64,000 bases of DNA, from assembly GCA_963555705.1 (NCBI GenBank), contig OY743168.1, positions 98,307,425 through 98,371,424 on the forward strand. The letters are read 5' to 3'. Origin of the DNA: Ligustrum vulgare. Lineage: Eukaryota; Streptophyta; Magnoliopsida; Lamiales; Oleaceae. Numbering within the stretch: the stretch's first letter is position 1; the number at the start of each line of letters is the position of its first letter. Under the pieces are notes generated by a model. The model ran no database searches. It was given only the letters and a program-made list of their open reading frames with translations, and had not been told where the DNA came from. The position numbers and the translations under genes are program-made. Positions 22,563-33,515 of the stretch are shown in pieces.

Positions 22563-23216
22563 ATGGAAGCACCAAAACTTCGACAGATCAAAACTATTTG
22601 TGTATTTTGTGGATCAAAAGTGGGGAAAGGCTTCAGTTATCTAGAAGCGGCCGTAGATCTTGGAAAGAAACTGGGGGAAAAAGGTATCACTCTTGTGTAT
22701 GGGGGTGGTAGCAGTGGTCTAATGGGTTGTGTTTCCCAATCTGCTCTTGCAGAGAAATCAAAAGTAATCGGTGTCATACATGTCCCTTTGGTAGATGTTG
22801 CAGGCAAAACACGAGGGCATGAAGTTCAAACCTTATCCATCCATGAACGCATAACTTGTATGCTATATGGTTCTGATGCCTTTATAGCCCTGCCCGGAGG
22901 TTTTGGTACCTTAGAAGAAATCTTTAACATTACCTCGTGGGCTCAACTAGGTCTCCATACTAAGCCTATTGGGCTTCTGAATGTTAACAATTTCTTTGAT
23001 GGTTTGTTAACCTTTCTTGATTATGCTGTGGAATAGGGATTCATCTCTCCATTTTCCAGAAGGCTCCTTATTTCTGCTCCTACTATTGATGAACTACTGG
23101 ATAAGCTGCAGTCATATATCTCAATACAAGATCCAGCAGGAGTTAAGATAGATTGGTCGCAAGGAAGGGGAATCAAGCGAAAATGGAGTCCGGTTAATGT
23201 AAACTTAACTTTATGA
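22563..23216 (+). pseudogene. LOG: LOG-family cytokinin phosphoribohydrolase, copy B, one nonsense codon
   Basis: 654 nt, the same length as copy A, colinear with no indel and about 22 amino-acid differences. Codon 158 is TAG (23034-23036), where copy A has CAG for glutamine. The remainder stays open to a TGA at 23214-23216. The core motifs VYGGGSSGLMG and PGGFGTLEE lie before the stop and are intact, but truncation removes the last 60 residues, which include conserved C-terminal helices, so activity is doubtful. Many differences from copy A are third-position, implying past protein-level constraint. It is intronless and antisense to the retrotransposon. Confidence 0.85.
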
Positions 23217-23227
23217 ATCTTAGAATA

Positions 23228-23435
23228 GGTGGGGGTAGAGTACGGAGTATTCTTACTCTCTAGACACCCCTCTAATTTCCTAGGATTTCCTTAATGTTTA
23301 AATCTTGTGTGTACCTCAAAGGTTCCAGGTGGTAGATTACGGAGTATTCTTACTCTCGAAACACACCTCTTTGAAGGTTTCTTTATTTCCTCAAAAGGTC
23401 AGAGGTGGTAGGATACGGCTACTCCGGAAACACAT
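23228..23435 (+). repeat. Three hairpin-like 3' repeats downstream of LOG copy B
   Basis: Motifs at 23228-23270, 23328-23367 and 23404-23435 share GGTGGTAG, TACGG, AGTATTCTTACTC and AAACACA. Internal GAGTA/TACTC and outer GGTG/CACC pairings are possible. The third copy is shortened. The same three are found in copy A. A small open frame starting at 23305 runs through them and is probably spurious. Confidence 0.6.
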
Positions 23436-23537
23436 CTCTCAATTTGAGGAATTTCCCATGTTGCTTTCTTTTGCTTTTGCGTGTTTCATGTATTTCTTTT
23501 CCAGTGTGACTCTTGTATGTTCTCCTTATGAGAAAAT

Positions 23538-23543
23538 AATAAA
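23538..23543 (+). terminator. Candidate polyadenylation signal of LOG copy B
   Basis: AATAAA about 320 bases after the LOG stop, near the point where similarity to copy A fades. It would place the hairpin repeats inside the 3' untranslated region. Confidence 0.35.
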
Positions 23544-23560
23544 ATCTCTGCTATCATCTA

Positions 23561-25471
23561 CTAAATCTCGTTTGTGATGTAAATGAACTTGCATGTCTAA
23601 CCTTAATTCCTTTAGTGGATGCTTATCATATCATGCTCTTAATTCCAAATGATAAAATTCTGGACAGAGTCTCCCTTGTAATTTGGACTTATCCCAAACC
23701 ATAAGCATACTTCATAACTCACAATAATAAATAACTCCACATTTGATCACAACAATCTAAAAATATTGAAAATGATTCCAACACTTCAATATCATCAAAA
23801 AATATCCCATAATTCAATTCATAATTTCTCAACATAACAATTTCAAATCATATTTTTCAATATCACAATATCACTTCCTTCCATATCTTAATTGGCTCAA
23901 AAGATTACTCATACTTATATTTATAAGTCATAAATCATATTCCCAAAATTTAATCACAAGGCCAAAGTTCATAATAAATTTCTCTTCAATATAGAGGCAT
24001 AATTCACTTACTCAACATAATATCCATTACTTAATTCCCAATAACCAAATCTTTAAATCTCTAACTTCATAATGCTTCTCATAAAAGTCTCATTAAAATC
24101 ATATCACTTATAATCTTAACATCTCATAAAACTTCATAAAATTGGCTCGCTATTTCTCATTAAATCTAAATGATAGATAATCTGAACATATTTCTAATCA
24201 TTTCTGTTGACTTCTCATACTTAGTGCCATGTCTAAAATCAATTATGCAAAGTCCATTTAAGGTTCATCATTTCTAAACTCGAGGACAACAATTATTTTG
24301 AAAATCATTCTTAAATCATATTATTCCCATTATGCTCAACACCCGTTCTCTTTCTTTCTTTTCTTTCCGAATTTTTTTTTCAGAATTGAAACTTGAAGAG
24401 TGGTACCAATAATCATCCACAGTTTTTCCTTGCTTTTAAGCAAAGGTAGTGATAAAAGGATAAATTATTGAACCGAAAATTGAAACTTGAAGAGGAAGTA
24501 CTAATAACCATCCACAGTTTTTCCCTTGTTTTTACACAAAGGTAGTGATAAAGGGATAAATTATTGTACGAATTCATTATTAATTTTGTTTGTTTAATAT
24601 ATTATTCCATATATTTTTGGCAAAAGTTACAAACCAACTTATTTTTCTAATTTAGTCAGTCTTACTAAGCTTAATATGAACCAAAATTCATATCAATATC
24701 CTCTATGTCTCATGATTCTACATTAAAAGGAATAAATTAAAATTCAGGCTTCTATCAATTCATATCATACTCAACATGTATATTTCACTTAAAGATTCAT
24801 AACAGATGAAGATTTCATACTTAACATGTCTTAATAAAATCGTAAATGACTTGCAAAGCATATAACATACCTGGTTCGAGGAGTCAATACGTGGAGAGTG
24901 ACATAGTAGAGTGATGAGTTAAAATATTTCATATAATCTTATTTTCCTTTAATCAACAATAATTTAATGTGGTTGTATCCAAATCAACATTTTCTTGAAT
25001 CATAATTCCTAATTAATCACAGTCTTCAAAACAAATCCAATATCGATATAGTAATTATCTCCCCATCTATAATTAATAACTTAACCCAAATAAAATTTAT
25101 CGTCAAATCTTATTTTTCCTTTAGTCCCCGAACTTCTAGAAATTTATCAAAGACATCAATATAAACATCATATCACTAACTAATTATATTCCATAAAATT
25201 TTCAGGACATTACAAACTCCCTTGCTTAAAATGAATTTTGTCCTTGAAATTCGCACATCAAATTTCATCATGCTTTTCAAAATCATAACCACACTTGACA
25301 TGTGAAAATTCAACTTTTTTTTTTTTTTTTATAATGAATAGTGATTTCGTTCACTGTTCATCATGAATAGCACGTCGTTACTGTTCACGTGAATAGTGAT
25401 TTTTTTTTTTTTTTTTTTTTTTAAAGAAATAAAATTTCAAAAATCTACAGAATCGTTTTTAAAACTCTTTT
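23561..25471 (-). other. Non-coding interior of the young LTR element (leader side)
   Basis: AT-rich with no pol motifs. A ~95-bp unit (TTGAAACTTGAAGAG ... GATAAATTATTG) is tandemly duplicated at about 24382-24470 and 24478-24567. Bases 25310-25425 have poly-T runs and complementary GAATAGTG/CACTGTTC words next to the PBS, as in the leaders of several plant LTR elements. Confidence 0.45.
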
Positions 25472-25482
25472 CTCTGATACCA
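25472..25482 (-). promoter_or_regulatory. Primer binding site (tRNA-Met type)
   Basis: The minus strand reads TGGTATCAGAG two bases after the LTR end, the standard initiator-tRNA-Met priming sequence of plant retroelements. It fixes the element's orientation as minus. Confidence 0.85.
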
Positions 25483-25484
25483 AC

Positions 25485-27319
25485 TGTGACGACCCGAATT
25501 CTCGACCATTCGAGTGCCACTAAAAGTGACTCATATCATATTATCTAGACTTAAATAGTAATGTAAAATTATTCAAAAGAATAATTAGAATCCCATAATT
25601 TAATTTGTGAATAAAAATAGAACATAATTTTCTTACATAAAGTTCAACATAATTATCTCATCAATCTTAACCACTTTTGCCACTTCCATGTTGACCGCCT
25701 CGAACCTTCAATTATCTGAAAATGGTAAATATCGTGGAGTGAGATTTATAAAATCCCAGTAAGTATACCAAGCATAATTTTCTTTTGAAAGCATATGGAT
25801 CATTTTCATCATAACATAGGATAGGATCGAAATCCTCATAAACATAGAGAGACACAAGAATTTTACCGAACTTAGATGACAAGAATTCTTATGTGTAGCG
25901 CTACTAAACTCCGGTCCCCTTAGCATAATCATAAACATATCATATGGGACCAATAGCAATCTTGTGAGATTGATTTCATAGCAATGATCCAAACATTTTC
26001 GTAAAAACATAAGGTATATCTAATTTTCATAAAAACATACTTACTTTTCTTAAAAATATAAGGTATTTTACTTTTCATAAAAACATACTTACTTTTATTA
26101 AAAATATAAGGTATTTTACTTTTCATAAAAACATACTTACTTTTCTTAAAAACATAAGGTGTATTTACCTTTCATAAAAACATACTTACTTTTCATAAAA
26201 ACATAAGGTAATACCTTTCATAAAAACATACTTACTTTTCATAAAAACTTAAAGTATATTTACATTTCATAACAACATACTTAATTTTCATAAAAACATA
26301 AGATATACTTACCTTTTAAAAGATTAAAATGAAGTGTAGTAGTAAATGGACCAAAACTTTCTTGACCACCTTGAATTTCTCTTACTTGTGGATTTTGTCA
26401 AGAGGTTGGAAATAAGTGTATATGTGTAGAGTTGTGTGTAAAAGAGATGGGTTTAAATAGATGTATAAAGTTGGCATATTGTAAATAATCATTCAATTCT
26501 ATTAATTTTAACACATCATTTTCTTAAAGTAAAGCACCATTCATATACTTTTCCATATTTATACAAATAATATGCTCTTCATGATTATATATAATGGAGT
26601 CTATCAATCATTCATATACTTTTCCATATTTATACAATTATTATGCTCTTCATGATTATATATAATGGAGTATATAAATCATTCATATACTTTTCCATAT
26701 TTATACAAATATTATGCTCTTCATGATTACATATAATGGAGTCTTATCAATCATTCATATACTTTTCCATATTTATACAAATATTATGCTCTTCATGATT
26801 ATATATAATGGAGTATATAATTCATTCATATACTTTTCCATATTTATACAAATATTATGCTCTTCATGATTACATATAATGGAGTCTATCAACCATTCAT
26901 ATACTTTTCCATATTTATACAATTATTATGCTCTTCATGATTATATATAATGAAGTATATAAATCATTCATATACTTTTCCATATTTATACAAATATTAT
27001 GCTCTTCATGATTACATATAATGGAACCTCTCATGCTTGCATATATTTTCTTAATTTCAATAATAAAAATAATTTTTGTATAAATAAATATTGGGATAAC
27101 ATTGAATTAAGTACTTGGACTTAATATACTTTAAATCAAGAGAATGGAGATATTTTTAGAAATTCGGAATTTAATTTAAAATCGAACGATCTCGATTATT
27201 TCTTGACTTGGCTATACGAATACGTCGCGGCGTTAACTTAATAAAAATGGGTGAAATAGTAGCGACACGATTTTCTATTAAAATAATTATTAATCGCGTA
27301 AAAATTCTTGGTCGCTACA
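25485..27319 (-). repeat. 5' LTR (right) of the young LTR element
   Basis: 1835 bp, matching 18956-20790 with four substitutions seen and no length change. Followed by the TTTTA target duplication at 27320-27324. Same internal tandem arrays. Confidence 0.9.
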
Positions 27320-28093
27320 TTTTACCTCTATTTTTGTTAAAAAAAAATTAGCAGCATTCAAAACAATTTGACCTTTCCCTTAATCCATAATTTCACATAA
27401 TTCTCAGAAAAATGTATGAAGAAAAAAAAACCACAAAATTTTGAAAGAAGTTGAAACGGCATATCAAATAGCATAATCTAATAAAAACAAAAACCAAGCA
27501 AACCACAAAGGACGAAGTCAAAAAAACAATAATCGTACACATACATTTACAGATTGGTTAGAATCAAATTATACACAATAGTGGGTGGCTAATTGGCTTT
27601 CCAATGCATTCATTATCTAGGGTTATGGTTTTTCAAAACTCCAATATTCAATTCATCCTAATTAGCCTAAATGGAGCAAAATCTCTAACCAATCAGTCAG
27701 AACAAAGTGCAATCAGAACAGAGTGCATGTGATACATTATTACAGCAATATCATTAATATATATAGGAAAATATGGTGCAAGAGAACAGAAGAATTGATG
27801 GAGCAAATGAGTAAACTTTTTCTTTGGAAAAAAAAGTCTAGTTTTCAAACGTATTCTTTGTTGGGGGGGGGGGGGATCATAAACAAAGAAAAGGATATCC
27901 TATTTTCAGAGGTAAGAAAGTTTAACTGAACTTTAGACCTTTCAACTAAATCAGTTTAATTTGAGAAATTTTTTCCTGGACTAAAATAGATATTATAAAC
28001 CTCAAAATGTACCACATAAATCAAACAAATCATAACCATGTTCAATCTCAAGGAATCCTAATTAAAGCACTAAAGGAGATATAAAAAATACCT

Positions 28094-31000
28094 CTAATTT
28101 AAGAACTCGTCAAGTGAAATCTCTTTGTCACCAACTTTATACTGTTTGAATCCTTCTGGTGAAAAGAAGAACGAATACCTCATCATCTTTGACAATGAAA
28201 AAAAAAAACAGATGCTAAAAATTTAGATTGCTCGGTGACTTAAACTGAAATTTGTATTACCACATCAATCAAATGTGTGATGAGGTTGTAGACTATTGAT
28301 AGTAGAAGCACGTAAAATTTTCAATAAAATGAAGAAGGATGAAGAAAATAAATTTACCAAAAATAATAGAAGACCATAAATCAATCATAACAATCAAAGT
28401 AAATTTCATCATAAGTACTGAAAAGGTGCACATCCTTAATTTTGTTTACATTTTTTTAATCAACATCAACAAAAATACAAAACTTAAGTGCATTCTAGTC
28501 AACTATCACATGTTCTGCTCATATGCTTAGGGGGCACATCCATTGATCCATGCATTTTCTGCCCATCATCAAGATCGGGTAAACTGAGTATGAATTTTCT
28601 TTCTTTTCAGGCATAAAGTCATAATGGCAGAGGCTGGAAGGAGTCATATTGTAGTAGTCCACTGCCACACATCTCTTGCATTATAGCCTCTGTCTGGAAA
28701 ACTTGTTTAAAACTGTTTTTCTTTAAATACATTCTCTATTTGTTAAAAAATTTCTGTTTAAAAACATGTTTTTTTATATTTTCGAAGTAAAATATATATT
28801 TAAAAAGTGTCGAGAGAAATTGCTTGTGGTTAGTGATTTTGAGAATTGTATTGTTTAAACACGTTTTTTTAACATTTTACCAAACAGAGGCTTATGCATC
28901 ATATATCATAAAGAAAGTGAGGGAAAATAAATAAACAAAAAAATTACGGTAATTACCTCATCCACAACATTATCGAAGAGCTAAGCTATTGCTACAACAA
29001 ATGATTAACATGTCAGAACTTGAAGCACAAACCGGATGGCATCACTTGATTATCATGTATAAATTTGACTTAACAAAACCTAACATATGGTCAAATAAAA
29101 AATAAACATATATCTCAAGAAAATGCTAAAAATAAAAAATAAACTCACTTGATAACTGAACTTATTTTAAGAACTTCAAAACTTACTGAACAAAATTTAG
29201 AAACCTAAAAGCTTAAGAGGTACATTAACACTTCCTCTACAATTTTTACCTACAATCTAATTATTCTTTCAAGCCCCAAAACGACAGTTAAATGCAATTC
29301 TTGAGCTTGCAAATAAAAAATAGGAAAAAGGATCTACAGGGATATAAGCAAAACCTACATATGCTGACAAGTGAAATCCAAATAGATAATAGATTGCTAC
29401 ATAACTCATAAATAGCATCAAGGGATTTAACATTTACAAGAAGGATCCTATGAAATTAGGAGTGTCTTCCTCCAGAACCATTTCAACTTTCAACTATATG
29501 GTTTCACTTCAACTTGTATGTCAACAATAACATTGACTTGATGTTTCAGTGCCAAAATAAGCTTAGAATAAGATTAAATTGCAATTGAAATTCAGGGGAA
29601 AAAACACAAGCTAAAATTCCAATTCTAATATTTACTTGAGTTTGGTTATTGTTCTTATACACTTGAACATTCTTTTCTGGAAGGTACACTGTTATGTTTT
29701 TTGCAAATCTCATGTTCTATGATCATTCTCTTGTCAATTAAGATTTCATAACACTTACGATCTTAAAGTGAAGGTTTTATAATGAACAATATGTCCGACA
29801 TTAAAAAAAGGGAAGCACGAAACTGACGACGAAGGGAATTGTATGCTGAAAAGAAAAGAAAACAAGACGCATGTAATGATACACCTGAATGATGACGCCT
29901 TTATCCCGCGTGTTTACATCATTAATAACTTGAGTTTGTCGAAATGCTAGAACTACACCAGAAGATCAGTCATTTCAGTGTGCATTGCTACCAAGTTGTG
30001 AATATAAATGTAAGAAATGATATGTCAGCTAGCAAATTAGAGAGAAAGAAGAGACAAAAGAATGTAAGTATATGATTGTTGATAAGAATGCAAAATCATA
30101 TAGTATATCAAATTTATTTTACATATTGCAAAAGAAGGCATGAGCTCAAATATATGTAGTCAAACTAACAGAAGAATGAAGTTTGATTAGAGTGAAGTTT
30201 CAGTAATTCAATTGATTTTGGACCAAGATTTCAATTAAGAGAACGATTCTGTAAAAGATAAATGAACCAGAATATTATGGGGTTAAATAGCCAACCTGGA
30301 AGAATTAGTGATCAAAAAAATGATCTACCAGTGCACTCCTAATCTGCAATTCATGAATTCATGAATTTATAAATTAAGTAAATATACAATGGATAGAGAA
30401 AATTGATTTAGATGTGAGGAATATGTAAGAGCAATATGAATTATAAAGATGCAAAAAAAAGAGGTAGTTGTTACCTCCGAGAACCTATTTCCACACTATT
30501 TTTTTAACAATGAATAATTTTTTTTAAAAAAAAATATGAATCAATAAAAAACGAAAAAGAAAATATTAATACTGGGATAGGAGCTTTGGTAAGATTTGGT
30601 TCCGAGTATGATTTACTCAATCTTTCTACTGTTCTATTGCGTCGAATTTCTTCCAAACAAAAATATATGAAATTATTCTTGTACAAGAAATTAAAAAAAA
30701 TGATACACATAATTTTGAGGAAATGACATATTTGTCTTATTTCACTGACACTAATTACTCTCTCTATATATAGGAGGGGGTAGTAGGGGACATAGACGGA
30801 CAAGGAGAGAGAGTAATTAGTTTAGCAAAACACTCCTAAAAGAGGACGCAAATATATAGGGATATCCAATGCCCAATGGTACCTTAAGTGTTGTCTGTTA
30901 GTGTAAAAAACGATTTGGCTTGAACATAACAACAATCCAAATAGTAACAACAAAACCTGCAAATATTATAACTATATAAATTGATTATATATTCTGACAT

Positions 31001-31745
31001 AATGCTATAAATATAAAAGATAACAAAATCACAAATCATCTATAACCCATCGTCAACCTCACACATCAAAAATGCAGGGACAAGAATCCACAACCCCAAA
31101 GTTTTACAAAATTGACACCAAAGTGCCACCTAAAATCTAAGAATAGCAAAATAGATTTTTTCATGGCCTTGAGGGTTTCGAACGAAGTAGAACAGAAAAT
31201 ATAGGATATACATTATAATGAGTAAGAACACATACTAATGGGATTTCCAAAAACGATAAACAAAATCCTGCACATACATCAGTATGGGGTTTCTGCTTTC
31301 ACAGCTTCTAAACAGCCTCTGGATAACATAACGGAGGAAAACGAAAACCATAGCAAGTTGGGATTTAGAGGAAATCGACATTTGACTACCCCAATAAATA
31401 TGGAGGACACATAAAAATGAAAAATCTAAGAAACCTTGAATACACATTTACAGAGGAGAAGAAGCTCAGCTCACAAAATGGAGAAAAACGAAAACCCTAG
31501 CGAGAGAGAAGAATTTTGTAAATGTGTTTCGTCAAAGGACGTGGAGATAATCGAACAAAGATGATGGGTAGCGTAAGTAACGAGAGATTTCTTCAGTGGG
31601 TGCTAGGGCTAGAAGAAGAGAAAGGTACGGGAGATGCAGAGAAAAACTGACCGACAATGACGACGACAAACGAGAAACACCGTAACCTTAGAGACTTTCA
31701 GACGAAGATTTTGGAACTGTGGTGAGAGAGAGAGAGGGAGGGAGG

Positions 31746-31798
<53 letters not shown>

Positions 31799-31810
31799 AA
31801 TCGAGAGACA
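28094..31810 (-). CDS. Possible multi-exon host gene, unidentified
   Basis: This is a low-confidence model. A leader-like segment on the minus strand (about 31800-31480) has a (GA)n tract, CT-rich sequence and CTAGGGTTTTCG, typical of plant 5' regions. A 68-nt segment at 29885-29952 is bounded by AG and GT and reads LAFRQTQVINDVNTRDKG in one frame. A terminal exon candidate at 28094-28186, preceded by a long pyrimidine tract and AG, encodes 30 residues ending KEISLDEFLN before TAG. A tiny AG/GT-bounded segment near 28972-28995 reads LFDNVVDE. I do not recognise the protein, and linking exons are not established. It could also be a non-coding transcript. The interval is otherwise intron-like DNA with a MITE. 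Confidence 0.3.
28686..28891. mobile_element. Short MITE with GCCTCTGT-type inverted ends
   Basis: The ends read GCCTCTGTCTGG and CCAAACAGAGGC, 206 bp apart, with AT-rich non-coding contents. The same terminal word bounds 45486-45676, so they belong to one family. The flanks suggest a degenerate 3-bp duplication (ATA/TTA). Confidence 0.6.
31724..31795. repeat. (GA)n microsatellite
   Basis: About 72 bases of AG repeats with a few GGGAGG interruptions. On the minus strand this is a CT repeat in the likely 5' untranslated region of a gene. A minus-strand serine/leucine-rich frame through it is an artefact of the repeat. Confidence 0.85.
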
Positions 31811-33515
31811 AATGTATTATATATAGCAAGGAGAAGGGAAAGCGTTATTACTTGGAAGAGGAAGAAGAGGCGCGTTCCCCATTTCAACTAAAAGTGCTTT
31901 TTTTCGTCCCATGAACAGTAAATATGGAACTTGATTTATATATAGTAGGGATTTTGGATCAGTGATATTCCAATTCGTTGACCCTTTTCTCCTATTAAAG
32001 GATAAGGAGGTCGATCTTTGAATTGTTTTTATATTGCTTCTACGTATCATATCATATCAATATCAATATCGAGAATAATATCAAAATAATGAAACAATTG
32101 AGAAATTTTTGCACAAAGGTTTCTGTAGTTTGGTAAGTGATAGTTAGAGCATCTCTAATAGATTTTTTTATATTTAAAGAGCATATTCTACATAATAGAC
32201 AGTATTTTTAAATTTAAAGAGCAAATTCTTTTATAAATTCCAATAAACTCTTTATTTTTTACTCTTTATTTTACTTTTTCATAAAAACATTTATGAAAAA
32301 GTAGAGAGCTTATTAGAGTGAAATTTTATGGATTGACTCTCCAAAATAAAGATAATCTCAAATTTAGAGAGCCAATTGAATATGCTATACTATTTGTAAT
32401 TGATTGAAGAAAGGTATACCTTTGATAAATTATACTCCCTTCGTCCCAATTATATAGGATGATTTGACTTTTCACACAAATTAAAAAAACATATTTAATG
32501 TCATTGAAAAGTAATTTTTGTAAAGAAAATTTCAACCTTACTCTAATTTAATATAAAAATTATTGTTATTGTAAGGAATAAATTGGGGTACATTAGTAAA
32601 CAAACAAAATAAATACTTTTCAACCAAGAAACAAATCTATATAATTAGGATAAGAGAAAAAGGAAATACAGCATATATAATTGGGATGGAAGGAGTAAGT
32701 GATTTTCCTTAATAAAGTCGCTAATTGTTTAGTGTGTGGGGAGGGAACAAAAAGAAAGATTAAATTAATGGTATAAAGAGCTAATTAATAGCTTTTTTCT
32801 ATAACAAGCTGAAAAGTCAATCAAGGAAAAAAAATGTCAATGACAGTATGACACAATTGAATTGGGACACGTTCAATCTCCTACTCACGATTAACATGAG
32901 ATATTATGTCCACTACACATGTGTTAGGAGATTGGGCTTCGAGACCTCACTGCACAGTTTCAAGGTCGTGGGATCTCGATTATTAATCTCTTATGACAAG
33001 ATAAGTCTCCTCACCGTACATAGAAAATTGTTCTGATGGACTGGAATCAAGGAAGGGCAAGTAAATGGATAGGAATCCAATGCATTGAAGAAGGTGAAAG
33101 AAAGAAGGTACAAATTGAGCTCCACTAATTATTGTCATTTAAAAAAGGAGGACCTTGCTACATGTACAAATTGGATGAAAAACTGGTTTACTCCCCCTCA
33201 CATGGAGGGAGGTCCACAAAATTTAGCATTAGTACAAGTAGATAGATTTATCCGAAAAAGGAACCCTATGAAGAATAAGATTCCATATTTGATAATAATA
33301 ACAACATAAAATTCTTAAAAAAATTAACTTTCCCACCCTTTTTCTAATTAATTTTTTGCAAACCAAATTTCAAGTTGCAACCTTTTCCACGGCACGACGA
33401 CATTTTACCTACCCCTTGTTAATGCTGGAGAGGCAATAACCAAGCATGAACAAAAACGAGATATCCATATTGTTCTTCATGTTTTGACAAGAGTTCAATC
33501 ACTTTTACACTATTA
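31811..33515. other. Intergenic region with MITEs, no gene recognised
   Basis: 31811-32150 is unique AT-rich DNA, possibly promoter. 32150-32425 has AGAGCATCTCTAATAG and repeated AATTTAAAGAGC words of a MITE. A Stowaway element follows at 32435-32695. 32700-33515 has short frames without family matches. Confidence 0.4.
32435..32695. mobile_element. Stowaway (Tc1/mariner) MITE
   Basis: The ends are CTCCCTTCGTCCCAATTATA and TATAATTGGGATGGAAGGAG, flanked by TA on each side (32433-32434 and 32696-32697). 261 bp with no coding capacity. Both the terminal sequence and the TA target are diagnostic. Confidence 0.9.

Larger units (their letters stand above)
21420..23560 (+). other. CRP-LOG cassette, copy B (antisense within young LTR element)
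   Basis: Two genes read in the same direction: CRP (21715-22266) and LOG (22563-23216). Each is preceded by TTTAAATAG (21672-21680 and 22480-22488) and followed by AATAAA (22325-22330 and 23538-23543), so they look like two transcription units. The cassette aligns with 12680-10430 of the other element across coding and non-coding parts, with similarity fading at comparable points on both sides. It lies opposite to the host element's own transcription. Confidence 0.75.
18956..27319 (-). mobile_element. Young non-autonomous LTR retrotransposon carrying a CRP-LOG cassette
   Basis: Two 1835-bp LTRs (18956-20790 and 25485-27319) are flanked by TTTTA on both sides (18951-18955 and 27320-27324). 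On the minus strand the LTR begins TGTAGCGACC and ends GGTCGTCACA. A PBS TGGTATCAGAG (25472-25482) lies two bases inside the 5' LTR, and a polypurine tract AAGGGGGTAAG (20791-20803) abuts the 3' LTR. I found only four substitutions between the LTRs, so insertion is recent. The 4.7-kb interior has no recognisable gag, protease, RT or integrase and instead carries a plus-strand (antisense) CRP-LOG cassette. It must depend on another element's enzymes. LTR ends suggest Ty3/gypsy affinity, but without pol this is inference. Confidence 0.9.

Noticed and set aside
23305..23577. 90-codon plus-strand ORF after LOG copy B
   Set aside because: It runs through the hairpin repeats and is not conserved in copy A.
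30504..30803. 99-codon ORF with an EEIRRNRTVERLSKSYSEP segment, briefly considered organelle-derived
   Set aside because: Only a short segment looks protein-like, the rest is AT-rich noise, and I could not tie it to any plastid or mitochondrial gene.
31609..31887. 92-codon minus-strand ORF with a Ser-Leu run
   Set aside because: It is the translation of the (GA)n microsatellite.
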